Shown piece by piece: positions 51,201 through 51,997 of a stretch of 64,000 bases of DNA. Position 1 is the first letter of the stretch. Every line of letters starts with the position of its first letter. Source of the DNA: Undaria pinnatifida (lineage: Eukaryota > Sar > Phaeophyceae > Laminariales > Alariaceae); the NCBI GenBank assembly GCA_012845835.1, contig JABAKD010000028.1, forward strand, positions 5,552,296-5,616,295. The letters run 5' to 3'. Position numbers and translations under genes: made by a program. Below the pieces are notes generated by a model. It did no database searches. It saw nothing but the letters and a program-made list of their open reading frames with translations, and had not been told where the DNA came from.

Positions 51201-51997
51201 AACAGAATGGGCTCCTTGGTGTGACCGATTCATCGTTATATCGTCACTTTTGTCCTCATGTTTCCATCTTGACAGCGACAAAGGGGTCAAGGCATGCGGC
51301 TGCGGACCCGCCGCATCTTACACGTTTTGTCCTCTGCCCTGACCGCGTTAATGCCAGGAGCGCCGCCGTGAGCTCCATCGTCGGGTACATCCTCGGAATA
51401 GGCGACCGTCACGCGCACAACATTCTAGTCCATCAGCGTACCGCTGAGGTTGTGCACATCGATTTCGGGGTTACCTTCGAGCAGGGCAAGGCGCTGTCCA
51501 CGCCGGAGACTGTGCCCTTTCGCCTGACCAGGGATTTCGTGGATGGCATGGGTGTGACCGGTACTGAGGGAGCCTTCCGTAGGGCCTGCGACGCGGCCAT
51601 GCGAGTGCTTCGCTCGGACGCGCCCAGCGTCCTCACCATCTTGGAGGTCTTGCTGCATGACCCTCTTTACCGGTGGATGCTCTCACCCCTTGCCGCGCGC
51701 CAGCGCCAACAGGATGAGGAAAAAGGAGGTTACAGCGGTGGGAACGGGGCAGGGGTGAAGCCGCCTGCGGCGGCCGCGGCTGCGGCTGCGGCTGCGGCAG
51801 CGGCAGCGGAAGATGCGGGGGTCGGGGGGGACGCTGCGCAGCGGGCGCTTGCAAAGATCAAGCACAAGCTGCAGGGGTATGTGGACCCCAACGGGGACGC
51901 GATGAGCGTTGAGGGGCAGGTGAAACTGCTGATTAATGAGGCCAAGGACCCGGAAAAATTGTGCAAGCTGTACCCTGGCTGGGCGCCGTGGCTGTGA
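220..51997 (+). CDS. ATM: ATM/Tel1-family PI3K-like protein kinase, 3' part of a split gene (38 exons seen)
   Basis: ATM/Tel1 is the nuclear serine/threonine kinase that responds to DNA double-strand breaks together with the Mre11-Rad50-Nbs1 complex and phosphorylates checkpoint and repair proteins. The identification rests on a collinear match to animal ATM from exon 16 onward, ending in a complete kinase core (GDRHAHN at 51401, HIDFG at 51455) and a FATC tail ending PGWAPWL. The total coding length of the 38 exons is a multiple of three, about 2,838 residues; human ATM has 3,056. The 5' end lies outside the window. Introns average about 1.2 kb and carry many repeats. Exons contain Gly/Ser/Ala-rich inserts not found in animal ATM. 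ATR, TOR and DNA-PK are less likely because the FAT and kinase residues follow ATM. Exons 1-15 are less certain than 16-38. Confidence 0.93.
271..535 (+). repeat. Degenerate array of TTTTGCTCCAGAAT units starting at the exon 1 donor
   Basis: About nine to ten related units (near 271, 295, 322, 355, 380, 411, 434, 487 and 517) follow each other every 20-40 bases. The first unit is the end of exon 1 plus its donor. Several units are followed by donor-like GGTGAG or GAGTGA. See the finding on decoy splice sites. Confidence 0.6.
738..907 (+). repeat. (GGGTT)n microsatellite
   Basis: About 33 near-perfect pentanucleotide units in intron 1, with a few changes near the 3' end. It is G-rich on the sense strand. 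The apparent proteins read across it on both strands are repeat artefacts. Confidence 0.97.
1033..1131 (+). repeat. (TTCGG)n microsatellite
   Basis: About 20 pentanucleotide units in the same intron as the GGGTT tract. The sequence between the two tracts is a mixture of the two unit types. Confidence 0.97.
1197..1385. repeat. GGGTCGGATC / GATCCGACCC imperfect palindromic repeat
   Basis: Short motifs of the type CGGGTCGGATCAGG recur and then appear inverted (GACCCGATCCGACCC). The same motif family occurs at 3420-3520, 23040-23225 and, more diverged, 34620-34800. Confidence 0.6.
2011..2100 (+). repeat. 3' end fragment of oligo-C-tailed repeat family A
   Basis: The stretch GTGGTCATACGACT...ATGAATGAGTACCCCTCC matches the 3' ends of family A copies at 5345-5410 and 10615-10660. 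The following C-rich tail runs into the polypyrimidine tract of exon 2. Confidence 0.5.
2118..2720 (+). CDS. ATM: ATM exon 2: Gly/Ser-rich and acidic insert
   Basis: A long C/T tract ends in CAACTGTAG at 2117; the donor is AAG|GTGAGG. It is 603 bases, phase 0 at both ends. It begins VRDWHKGNLPELAPA, then holds low-complexity Gly/Ser/Arg runs and an Asp-rich stretch (near 2370-2410), and ends with the more ordinary MMWCARLSLAIRPDPATARR. I infer the low-complexity part is a disordered loop in the N-terminal helical repeats. Confidence 0.7.
3115..3335 (-). mobile_element. tRNA-headed SINE (family B), partial, - strand
   Basis: The sequence from CTGGACCAGCCGTGGTC to the GAACTCGCGAACGAG region matches the reverse complement of the copies at 21976 and 59450, but more diverged and without the head. 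Confidence 0.6.
3420..3520. repeat. GATCCGACCC-type palindromic repeat
   Basis: CTCGGATCGGATCAGG and its near inverse CCTGATCCGAGC flank GACCCGGCCCGCGAGG, so the segment could fold as a hairpin. Related to 1197-1385. Confidence 0.5.
4121..4222 (+). CDS. ATM: ATM exon 3
   Basis: After a C-rich tract, CGCCACAG is the first AG; the donor is GAG|GTACGG. It is 102 bases, phase 0 at both ends, encoding AYNDGLVDEAELFAVARAAA and then EVFYQGGVGSDGQE. Codon use and composition look coding. Confidence 0.75.
5135..5430 (+). mobile_element. SINE-like repeat family A with oligo-C tail
   Basis: About 290 bp shared with 10435-10680, 47635-47880 and, inverted, 45990-46215. It starts near GAGCTGTCATCC and ends GAGTACCCTCCCCC with a long C run. 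Landmarks are CACAAGGTGCCGAAG, GCGACTCGCCGAACACCTC and GTGCTCCGTCCCGGCA-like blocks. I see no coding capacity. Orientation is assigned by the C tail. Confidence 0.7.
5940..6085 (+). repeat. C/T-rich tract upstream of exon 4
   Basis: Two imperfect copies of CTCTTTCC..CACTTCCGCCCCCCCTCCG in a nearly pure pyrimidine strand, ending 35 bases before the acceptor of exon 4. It serves as, or extends, the polypyrimidine tract. Confidence 0.6.
6120..6242 (+). CDS. ATM: ATM exon 4
   Basis: The acceptor is CCGGGCAG and the donor GGG|GTAAGC. It is 123 bases, phase 0 at both ends. It encodes VGGNAEDGEGGLELVRSAVD, then a leucine-rich helix ending PSNGWLLRLLG. Phase agrees with exons 3 and 5. Confidence 0.75.
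6377..6418 (+). repeat. Second copy of the exon 4 donor region
   Basis: CTCCTGCTGCTGGGGGTGAG and the following GACAGAGCAGCAGCG repeat the end of exon 4 and the start of its intron (6228-6270) 150 bp downstream, complete with a GGTGAGT donor-like site. Confidence 0.6.
6675..6712. repeat. Short TTAGGG-like stretch
   Basis: Two TTAGGG units followed by degenerate GTTAGGG. Too short to be more than an internal telomere-like motif. Confidence 0.4.
7848..8011 (+). CDS. ATM: ATM exon 5
   Basis: The acceptor is GATGCACAG after a pyrimidine-rich stretch; the donor is AAG|GTGAGA. It is 164 bases, starts in phase 0 and ends with two bases (AG) of a codon. It encodes FIQQAVVARGRGRSYRSAGN and ends AHLAHVVFKDELVLAGAKI. 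The split codon is completed by the first base of exon 6 (AG+C), which supports both boundaries. Confidence 0.78.
8180..8632 (+). mobile_element. 5'-truncated LINE (family D) with oligo-C 3' tail
   Basis: The open frame at 8235-8468 encodes the C-terminus of a non-LTR reverse transcriptase. It has the zinc-knuckle pattern C-x-C-x8-H-x4-C (CPCGKTLKSRTHMVGQC) followed by EEFGRLERRGKTIAILGDRW. After a stop at 8468 the sequence continues with a part (WKKRIERPNVG) that is shared with 20285-20445 and 37435-37570, and ends ATGAGCACCCCC in a run of about 20 C. It lies in intron 5, sense to ATM. It is a dead fragment. Confidence 0.8.
8636..9320 (+). repeat. Tandem array of the exon 6 acceptor region (five upstream copies)
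   Basis: Units of about 125-150 bp begin at 8653, 8783, 8907, 9042 and 9171; the sixth (9321) is the real exon. Each has a C-rich tract, TTATCGCATGCAAAACCAG, then CCGATTGGTCCGCGCGGC and ATCTTCGACGCCTTTCCGGC. Units 3 to 6 are spaced by multiples of three and read in one open frame (8860-9683). Unit 5 has lost the acceptor AG. Confidence 0.85.
9321..9683 (+). CDS. ATM: ATM exon 6
   Basis: The acceptor is GCAAAACCAG and the donor CGCAG|GTGGGG; it takes one base to finish the split codon and leaves two. It encodes RLARAAHLSAARAIFDAFPD, a helical stretch ATRVLFRRFLPGKHQ, and an acidic Glu/Gly run. Because the 5' boundary is tandemly duplicated, transcripts starting this exon at 8907 or 9042 would stay in frame. 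An alternative donor is at 9666. Confidence 0.75.
10435..10680 (+). mobile_element. SINE-like repeat family A with oligo-C tail
   Basis: It matches 5135-5430 along most of its length, including ACAAGGTGCCGAA, TTCATGCGACTCGCCGAACA and the ending GAGTACACCCCC. The C tail leads straight into the polypyrimidine tract and acceptor of exon 7, 40 bases downstream. Confidence 0.75.
10717..10923 (+). CDS. ATM: ATM exon 7, with a probable GC donor
   Basis: The acceptor is TTCGATAAG; one base completes the split codon from exon 6. It encodes YFVVGRRELEATSLATVADM and the helical RAALFHLLRRFVRPELAAAI. No GT donor of the right phase has a good consensus, but CTGAG|GCAAGG at 10924 does and joins exon 8 in frame (AG+G). 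I therefore infer a GC-AG intron. Confidence 0.7.
11080..11270 (+). repeat. Dispersed repeat family F, copy 1
   Basis: TTTTGCTCATCCCTTCT, CCCTCCCTAGACG, ATCCAGGGTTACCAAGC and TTGCCTTC-like blocks recur in the same order at 15290-15490 and 43517-43740. Noncoding, about 200 bp, nature unknown. Confidence 0.6.
11308..11372 (-). mobile_element. Head-only fragment of SINE family B, - strand
   Basis: Reverse-complemented it reads CCGGTCGCCCCGGTAGCGTA and then CAGGTTATCCTCGAGCCTGG, the 5' head of the copies at 21976 and 59450, without the body. Confidence 0.6.
11780..12200 (+). repeat. Pair of 85-bp direct repeats
   Basis: Sequence 11785-11865 (GCACTCCCGATATGGGGA.. TAGGAGTTGGAGAAGGGTTA) recurs at 12120-12195 (CCGCAGTCCCGCCATGGGGA.. 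TAGGAGCTGGAAGTGAGTTA). Nothing else recognised here. Confidence 0.45.
12311..12620 (+). repeat. Recent tandem duplication, 150-bp unit
   Basis: CCCGAACAAAC..GGAAG..CACGAAAGAATG..ACTCGTCGT..CCGTCCAACATGCATGC is present twice (12321 and 12471), nearly identical, within intron 7. Confidence 0.85.
12840..12990 (+). repeat. Tandem 80-bp repeats interrupted by the hAT-like element
   Basis: Units with GTATAGC(A/G)TAGA(T/A)AACGGAGAT and AATATCGTCGAGC occur near 12850, 12930 and, beyond the element, at 14285-14350. Confidence 0.6.
13012..13345. repeat. GGTACCGGTATTG minisatellite, block 1
   Basis: Units of about 42 bp: GTACCGAACTTACCGAAGT, TTCCGGTACCGGTATTGA, TGTC. The unit contains the palindrome GGTACCGGTACC in places. 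Some 7-8 units, inside the hAT-like element. Confidence 0.85.
13880..14215. repeat. GGTACCGGTATTG minisatellite, block 2
   Basis: The same 42-bp unit as block 1, some 8 copies, after a 500-bp spacer that has no repeats. The unit length is a multiple of three, so long pseudo-proteins appear across it. Confidence 0.85.
14646..14802 (+). CDS. ATM: ATM exon 8
   Basis: The acceptor is TATCCCTCAG and the donor CAG|GTATAT. One base completes the split codon left by exon 7; it ends in phase 0. It encodes EHLMFFMSKWLNGRPSLGGF and PFELLRHAQ. The pattern of a helix, a W, then S-L-x-x-F-P-x-x-L-L looks like a conserved block of the ATM/Tel1 helical region. Confidence 0.8.
15105..15218 (+). CDS. ATM: ATM exon 9
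   Basis: The acceptor is GATGTTGCAG and the donor AAG|GTGAGG. It is 114 bases, phase 0 at both ends, encoding LSPKERLREVQTMAGEMGLG and ARLVRLHVADIK. Confidence 0.78.
15290..15490 (+). repeat. Dispersed repeat family F, copy 2
   Basis: It shares TTTTTGCTCATCCCATCT, CCCCAGACG, AGATCCAGGGTCACTAA and CGGTACGTGCCTTCGAT with 11080 and 43517. A C run of about 16 lies inside. Confidence 0.6.
15681..15956 (-). mobile_element. MITE-like family C, copy 1
   Basis: One end is CTACGGTAAAGGTACACCTC and the other is CTATCGTAGCACGCGTC, an imperfect terminal inverted repeat seen again at 38024-38275. The interior CATTCCGACGATTTTTGG and AAGGAGCCGCGTCAT is also shared with other copies. Confidence 0.6.
16100..16172 (+). 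repeat. Short repeat also present at 54995-55072
   Basis: CTTATACTAACTTCAAGTAA and TTTCCCAGTTGTAAAG recur in the same order at 55010-55072. Nothing else is recognised between 15960 and 17012. Confidence 0.4.
17013..17104 (+). CDS. ATM: ATM exon 10
   Basis: The acceptor is GCTGCTGCAG and the donor CAGAG|GTGATG. It is 92 bases, phase 0 in, two bases left over. It encodes AVYLPLLYTESEDGVDEDRQ and VANEADGFLQ. The leftover AG plus the first base of exon 11 gives a proper codon. Confidence 0.75.
17124..17470 (+). repeat. (GGTTT)n microsatellite
   Basis: About 350 bases of GGTTT units with interspersed variants (GGCTTTGGTT, AACTTTGGTT). It lies just inside intron 10, 20 bases after the donor. Apparent Trp/Phe/Gly/Leu/Val proteins across it are artefacts. 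Confidence 0.97.
18182..18323 (+). CDS. ATM: ATM exon 11
   Basis: The acceptor is CGCGCGAAG and the donor CAG|GTGGGT. One base completes the codon from exon 10; it ends in phase 0. It encodes VIDGGKAGKTADNLQTLVLR, LLDMGAMDPFGAFG and LKPIAETLDQ. Confidence 0.8.
18400..18660 (+). repeat. Degenerate GGTCSGT minisatellite
   Basis: A loose repetition of TTGGTCGKTC / GGTCGGTC motifs of 8 to 12 bases through 260 bases of intron 11. Open frames across it are compositional artefacts. Confidence 0.7.
19020..19115 (+). CDS. ATM: ATM exon 12
   Basis: The acceptor is CGCGTTGACAG and the donor GAG|GTGGGT. It is 96 bases, phase 0 at both ends, encoding VARQLEGGSASQGSTSGVDG and DLLRRVNFVE. A C-rich tract (18895-18915) precedes it. 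Confidence 0.72.
19846..19953 (+). CDS. ATM: ATM exon 13
   Basis: The acceptor is ATCGCGCAG and the donor GAG|GTGGGG. It is 108 bases, phase 0 at both ends, encoding VLLHVRRHIARAREPEAQRR and VFGMLEFVVTKARVEE. The intron before it (19116-19845) holds nothing I recognise. Confidence 0.78.
20285..20470 (+). mobile_element. LINE 3' end (family D) with C-rich tail
   Basis: It encodes VWKKRDERPNVGGVSI, matching the end of the LINE at 8180, then GGCAAGCAACAAACGAGGAT and a C-rich tail (20440-20468). A 5'-truncated retrotransposed copy in intron 13. Confidence 0.75.
21459..21713 (+). CDS. ATM: ATM exon 14: Ala/Gly-rich insert
   Basis: The acceptor is CTTTTGGAG and the donor CTG|GTACGT. It is 255 bases, phase 0 at both ends. 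It starts IRASALTSTAAAAAVGAAAA, holds a Gly/Ser run, and ends in a helical part GRQLLGKHFGAVVEQL. A second possible donor is at 21718 (GTAATT), which would pair with an acceptor at 24554. Confidence 0.7.
21975..22275 (+). mobile_element. tRNA-headed SINE (family B)
   Basis: It starts CCGGTCGCCGCGG. The head has an A-box-like TGGCGTATCTGG and a B-box-like GAGTTCGAATCC, the internal promoter of a tRNA gene. The body ends CTTGTCCAGAAGCTGGAAAG and an A-rich tail. The same element is at 59450-59769 and, on the other strand, 56963-57290. Confidence 0.8.
22465..22542 (+). repeat. 35-bp tandem duplication
   Basis: TTCGGATGCCATTCATTGAA and CCGACTTGCTCGTTTT occur twice back to back. Confidence 0.85.
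23040..23225. repeat. GGGTCGGATC palindromic repeat
   Basis: GGATCGGATCAGGTCGGG and several CGGGT units are followed by their inverse CCCTGATCCGATCCGACCC twice. It could form a strong hairpin. Related to 1197-1385 and 3420-3520. Confidence 0.7.
23352..23655 (-). mobile_element. MITE-like family C, copy 2
   Basis: One end reads ATGCTAACGGTAAAACCGTA and the other CTCCGTCGTAGCGCGCGCC. The interior GGGTTAAGGAATCCCGTCA and TTTTCGCCAGAAAGTGGTAT match the copy at 38024. Confidence 0.5.
23770..23870 (-). mobile_element. 3' fragment of repeat family A, - strand
   Basis: GCATGGCCGTAGTCGTATGA and CCATAGACCC match the inverted copy at 46015-46060. The C-rich tail appears as GGGGTGGGTGGATGGGGG. Confidence 0.5.
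24563..24736 (+). CDS. ATM: ATM exon 15: acidic/basic low-complexity segment
   Basis: The donor is AAG|GTGCGC. It encodes SSSDDEDFELNPSSAARRKA, a basic Arg run, an acidic Glu run and RVANLVLGLLK. The start is uncertain. 24563 keeps phase with the best exon 14 donor; an acceptor at 24554 (ATGTCAG) needs the alternative donor at 21718. Either keeps the frame. Confidence 0.65.
25195..25512 (+). repeat. Imperfect direct duplication just upstream of exon 16
   Basis: TTTATTGCGCCTTTTGTTTC, ACCCCGTTCGTGAAATGCAAAT and TTCTCCGCCCGACTGCCC (25215-25305) recur in order as TTTATTTTGCGCTTTTCCGA, CCCGTTTCGTAAAAATCGCAAA and TTCCTCGCCCGACCCC (25360-25495), the second copy running up to the exon. Confidence 0.45.
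25515..26045 (+). CDS. ATM: ATM exon 16, first block with clear ATM collinearity
   Basis: The donor is GAG|GTAAGG, phase 0. Residues LHPFPDGVA correspond to the DPFPDH block of animal ATM, and SERPAAVHLEASRLAGE to the block that ends GSCLGEVG. Between them lies an Ala-rich expansion (near 25640-25740). The exact start (CTCGAAAAG|GCG) is uncertain, as no strong pyrimidine tract precedes it. Confidence 0.85.
26060..26170 (+). repeat. G-rich run and (TTG)n
   Basis: A run of about 18 G followed by a short GTT repeat inside intron 16. Nothing else is recognised in the intron. Confidence 0.7.
26539..26603 (+). CDS. ATM: ATM exon 17
   Basis: The acceptor is GGCTCGTTAG and the donor GGAAG|GTGAGG. 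It is 65 bases, phase 0 in, two bases left. It encodes IGAVDPYDVELAERASTRSG, which continues the animal motif VGPIDFSTIA directly after exon 16. One of the clearest short exons. Confidence 0.88.
27935..28075 (+). CDS. ATM: ATM exon 18
   Basis: The acceptor is CGTCAACAG and the donor GAGTG|GTGAGT. One base completes the codon from exon 17 (AG+A) and two are left (TG). It encodes WGGLGPDSSVSKSASSSLED and KLQALRLVASYLMDRDEGLS. The long intron before it (26604-27934) holds nothing I recognise. Confidence 0.85.
28270..28610 (+). repeat. Degenerate GGTACARCAGTAG / GGTGCACCAGTAGG minisatellite
   Basis: Loose units of 12 to 18 bases such as GTGGTACAGCAGTAGCTG and GTGGTGCACCAGTAGGCG repeat through intron 18. 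Confidence 0.65.
28840..29062 (+). repeat. (CACCC)n degenerate microsatellite
   Basis: Variants of ACCCC, CACCC and ACTCC in a C-rich sense strand, grading into the AACCC tract. Confidence 0.9.
29063..29247 (+). repeat. (AACCC)n microsatellite
   Basis: About 36 near-perfect units, the complement of the GGGTT repeat at 738. It ends about 60 bases before exon 19, so the pyrimidine-rich strand reaches the acceptor. Confidence 0.97.
29305..29612 (+). CDS. ATM: ATM exon 19
   Basis: The acceptor is GACCCCCAAG and the donor TCAA|GTGCGT. One base completes the codon TG+C; one base is left. ALCTAKALLSRPDTNDRLLK and ALLQPFTARL correspond to the animal blocks AAVTCLKNILATKTG and YLQPFRTSR. A Gly/Ala/Thr-rich insert follows. 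Confidence 0.88.
29940..29992 (+). repeat. Short (ACCCC)n tract
   Basis: About ten ACCCC-type units in intron 19. A run of about 22 C at 30357-30380 lies 60 bases upstream of exon 20 and probably acts as its pyrimidine tract. Confidence 0.85.
30438..30589 (+). CDS. ATM: ATM exon 20
   Basis: The acceptor is CCCAACCAG and the donor CAG|GTGAGT. Two bases complete A+GC; it ends in phase 0. KTFAQWVCGLTSALLLECYA matches the animal block DIWIKTLTCAFLDSGGT. Confidence 0.88.
30833..30931 (+). CDS. ATM: ATM exon 21
   Basis: The acceptor is TGAGCGCAG and the donor GCG|GTGAGT, phase 0 at both ends. EMLALCYALCRRKPELAACL then FPA corresponds to the animal block LLKPMCEVKTDFCQTVLPY. Confidence 0.9.
31043..31765 (+). 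mobile_element. Cluster of MITE-like family C copies
   Basis: Three related copies lie end to end (about 31043-31283, 31284-31505, 31506-31765). The first starts ACGCGTGCTACGATAGAG and ends TTTACCGTAGCATGTGTC, an imperfect terminal inverted repeat. Shared interior blocks are GGGGCTCCTTAGCC, TACC.AGGCCAT and GTGGAGCTCCTCA.GTGGTTAGGA. It occupies much of intron 21. Confidence 0.6.
32604..32819 (+). CDS. ATM: ATM exon 22
   Basis: The acceptor is TTTTATGTAG and the donor CAG|GTGAGG, phase 0 at both ends. IVYDLVRSHDD follows exon 21 as animal LIHDILLQD does. The exon ends ALGIEALNFLRGRQ, matching the animal helix before MRRQKR. Confidence 0.9.
32830..32960 (+). repeat. G-rich purine tract
   Basis: Irregular GGGGAGG and GGAGGAGGGG runs in intron 22. 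No other feature is visible up to exon 23. Confidence 0.7.
33461..34207 (+). CDS. ATM: ATM exon 23, start of the FAT domain
   Basis: The acceptor is CGTCCACCAG and the donor CAG|GTAGAT; 747 bases, the largest internal exon, phase 0 at both ends. YYLNLDALSVARAAAQCGAQ and CSALFYAEAWIEGK match the animal FAT-domain block LDLNYLEVAKVAQSCAAHF. Later EVFSSLPEPDSIYGV and IYAHEGGWQNTLPAYDTLL match EPDSLYG and YEHEAMWGKALVTYD. Acidic/Gly insertions separate the blocks. Confidence 0.95.
34620..34802 (+). repeat. Degenerate CCGAACC / GACCC repeat
   Basis: Irregular GAACCCGAACC, GATCCGAACC and CCTGAACC units in intron 23, related in style to the GATCCGACCC repeats elsewhere. Confidence 0.6.
35178..35330 (+). 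CDS. ATM: ATM exon 24
   Basis: The acceptor is CGCTCTGAAG and the donor GCG|GTGGGT, phase 0 at both ends. RMGLRHVLEHYLRGL corresponds to NLGLCHILSVYLKGL and MQFESKWRMCEWDPGLA to YQAAWRNMQWDH of animal ATM. Confidence 0.93.
36061..36483 (+). CDS. ATM: ATM exon 25
   Basis: The acceptor is TTGTATTCAG and the donor GAG|GTGAGA, phase 0 at both ends. FHEHVFQALGSLRQRNARVF then ESAVGNARALALAKL matches YHESLYNALQSLRDREFST of animal ATM. Gly-rich inserts flank it. The C run at 35988-36010 lies 50 bases upstream. Confidence 0.92.
36856..36941 (+). CDS. ATM: ATM exon 26
   Basis: The acceptor is GGCTACCGCAAG and the donor CTAAG|GTATGG; phase 0 in, two bases left. AECLMERWRARSAPVQGHFE and SLEPALALR corresponds to SEVYIKWQKHSQLLKDSDF..PIMALR. 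Confidence 0.9.
37435..37575 (+). mobile_element. LINE 3' end (family D) upstream of exon 27
   Basis: GCGCCCAGGTGTTGGAGGTG, GGAACGGTGCTCCA, GGATGCGTGGTCAACGGTCA and GGCAACAAACGAGTACGCCC match 8495-8610 and 20330-20440. Its C-rich end is about 25 bases from the acceptor of exon 27. Confidence 0.75.
37601..37724 (+). CDS. ATM: ATM exon 27
   Basis: The acceptor is TATCCGTTAG and the donor CAG|GTACGC. One base completes AG+G; it ends in phase 0. EAMVRVLHQERPGRAGRRLV and LRHLLDVCGSARRVGHHSIA correspond to animal TVILEILMEK..IKDILTKHLVELSILAR. Confidence 0.9.
38024..38275 (-). mobile_element. MITE-like family C, best-preserved copy
   Basis: The ends are ACGCGTGCTACGATAGAGG and CCTATATCGTAGCACGCAT, an inverted repeat of about 20 bases. 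Inside, CTAGGTACGCGACGAG and GGGTTAAGGAGCCCTGTCAT match other copies in reverse. No coding capacity. Confidence 0.7.
38618..38908 (+). CDS. ATM: ATM exon 28
   Basis: The acceptor is GTACCTCAG and the donor GAG|GTGAAT, phase 0 at both ends. AALHRFLQVS then AAEAMRCRLAEARVSWGKGE matches AIFQIKQYNS and WQLEEAQVFWAKKE of animal ATM. Confidence 0.92.
39743..40102 (+). CDS. ATM: ATM exon 29
   Basis: The acceptor is GACCTTCAG and the donor CAG|GTAGGA, phase 0 at both ends. ALRLTGAWVSKTRSESSREI and LESYLNPAVEAAL match CLRVCGNWLAETCLENP..YLEKAVEVA. An Asp/Gly-rich insert follows, then FTLAEYLAGLYASV. Confidence 0.92.
40473..40610 (+). CDS. ATM: ATM exon 30
   Basis: The acceptor is TATGCTCAAG and the donor GTG|GTGAGT, phase 0 at both ends. 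LNEMKRQGRPNLRQDPDYLN and RYAATLKKESKLDGDERAGV corresponds to the RYTVKVQRELELDELAL block of animal ATM. Confidence 0.9.
41237..41392 (+). CDS. ATM: ATM exon 31
   Basis: The acceptor is CGCTGCTTTAG and the donor GCG|GTGAGC, phase 0 at both ends. GTFLADALRNYGKALAASRE and FAVVSLWFNNQADPAV correspond to FLCKAVENYINCLLSGEEH and FRLCSLWLENSG. Confidence 0.93.
42087..42278 (+). CDS. ATM: ATM exon 32, with a GC donor
   Basis: The acceptor is TTCTCTCATAG. VPSYKFIPLTYQISSRVGSA and REHPHHSLLQLLALANGEN match IPTYKFLPLMYQLAARMG and MDHPHHTLFIILALANA. The frame joins exon 33 in phase 0 only if the exon ends CACACAG|GCAAGT, a GC donor with otherwise perfect consensus. The nearest GT choice gives the wrong phase. 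Confidence 0.92.
42652..42764 (+). repeat. 56-bp tandem duplication
   Basis: ACGGCTAGGTCCTACCATAC and CCTCCTTTCGCTTCCAGCTG are present twice, almost identical. Confidence 0.85.
43212..43260 (+). repeat. 25-bp tandem duplication
   Basis: TATGGCACCGTAGCCTTGGT followed by CCGA occurs twice back to back in intron 32. Confidence 0.85.
43260..43500 (+). mobile_element. MITE-like family C, copy in intron 32
   Basis: TTGTTGTACCTAGGCCATAG, TCTCACTTTCGCTTTTGCTC and TGAGCTCCTCCAGTGGAGG match the cluster at 31043-31765; it ends TTTGCCGTGGCATATGTC. Confidence 0.55.
43517..43740 (+). repeat. Dispersed repeat family F, copy 3
   Basis: TTGCTCATCCCTTCT, CCTCCCTAGACCTGACTCAG, GGGTCACTAGTCAGGCTCC and GCACGTGCCTT align with 11080 and 15290. 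A family C end fragment follows at 43740-43850. Confidence 0.6.
44141..44326 (+). CDS. ATM: ATM exon 33
   Basis: The acceptor is GGTGGAACAG and the donor ATG|GTGGGT, phase 0 at both ends. YKQNVSTEKIQAARGLLQEL and ALERLVEAYIELAM corresponds to EDRTEAANRIICTIR and SVEALCDAYIILANL. An Ala/Gly insert separates them. Confidence 0.9.
45054..45322 (+). CDS. ATM: ATM exon 34, entry into the kinase domain
   Basis: The acceptor is CTCGCCGACAG and the donor GAGAG|GTGGGG; phase 0 in, two bases left. FSDVVPKGRPTLDRCLRD, then RVLPGVVTRPPSIRPDADY and MPTIAGFQGSFSITE match the animal stretch LEDVVVPTMEIKVDHTGEY..IQSFKAEFRLA. A basic Gly-rich insert sits in the middle. Confidence 0.92.
45480..45665 (+). mobile_element. 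Diverged fragment of MITE-like family C
   Basis: GGGTGATGTGTGGGGTTCCTC, GGGCGAGGATGCTCAGAAG and TTCTCCTGCTGTAG resemble the 3' half of copies at 31284-31505. Low similarity. Confidence 0.35.
45985..46215 (-). mobile_element. SINE-like repeat family A, - strand
   Basis: The reverse complement carries CTTCATGCG..CACCTCACGGCGCTTCGC, CCGACGTGCTCCGTCCCGGC and the TATGACTACAGCTATGCA block, matching 10435-10660. The C tail appears as GGGGAAGGGGGAGG. Confidence 0.7.
46440..46548 (+). CDS. ATM: ATM exon 35, kinase N-lobe, with a GC donor
   Basis: The acceptor is TGCTTCCAG; one base completes AG+C. GLHRPKIVHCDD and RCRQLVKGADDIRQDAVMEQ match NLPKIIDC and RRQLVKGRDDLRQDAVMQQ, including the lysine that contacts ATP. 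The exon must end at GAGCAG because the next residue (V of exon 36) follows directly in the family, so the donor is GCGAGA. Confidence 0.95.
46914..47119 (+). CDS. ATM: ATM exon 36, kinase domain
   Basis: The acceptor is GAAGACCAG and the donor GACTG|GTGCGT; phase 0 in, two bases left. VFATVNSFLREDPAARKRRL, RVFTYTIIPLSPDSGVLEWV and GAHRRYFPKDW follow the animal kinase domain closely (TYKVVPLSQRSGVLEW). Confidence 0.96.
47635..47880 (+). mobile_element. SINE-like repeat family A with oligo-C tail
   Basis: GAGCTGTCATCCAAACGCAA, GCGCAAGGTGCCGAAGTCCG and GACGTGCTCCGTCATGG align with 5135 and 10435; it ends AGGTACACCCCCCCC. This copy is not next to an exon. Confidence 0.75.
48522..48680 (+). CDS. 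ATM: ATM exon 37, kinase C-lobe
   Basis: The acceptor is GCCATGCAG and the donor ACCAG|GTAGGT. One base completes TG+G. LHSKCQQHMKNAVDKRAAYA and FHPAFRFFFLENFPEPFAWY correspond to FQCQKKMMEVQKKSFE and [20 protein letters not shown]. Confidence 0.95.
49960..50640 (+). repeat. Degenerate GAAAYGAGNCTGAYRA array in intron 37
   Basis: About 18 to 20 loose copies of a core such as CAGAAACGAGGCTGATGAAA, CAGAAATGAGATTGACGAT, GAGCCTGATAA and GTGAGACTGAG are scattered at 20 to 50-base intervals. The rest of intron 37 (48681-51357) shows nothing recognisable. Confidence 0.55.
51358..51997 (+). CDS. ATM: ATM exon 38, kinase catalytic loop, FATC tail and stop
   Basis: The acceptor is TTAATGCCAG; one base completes AG+G. 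SAAVSSIVGYILGIGDRHAH then N holds the catalytic loop (D codon at 51404, N at 51419). VHIDFGVTFEQG holds the metal-binding Asp (51461). TPETVPFRLTRDFVDGMGVT and LTILEVLLHDPLYRWMLSP match animal ATM. An Ala run of about 14 (51765-51810) precedes the FATC domain (about 51904-51994), which ends KLYPGWAPWL before TGA. Confidence 0.98.
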
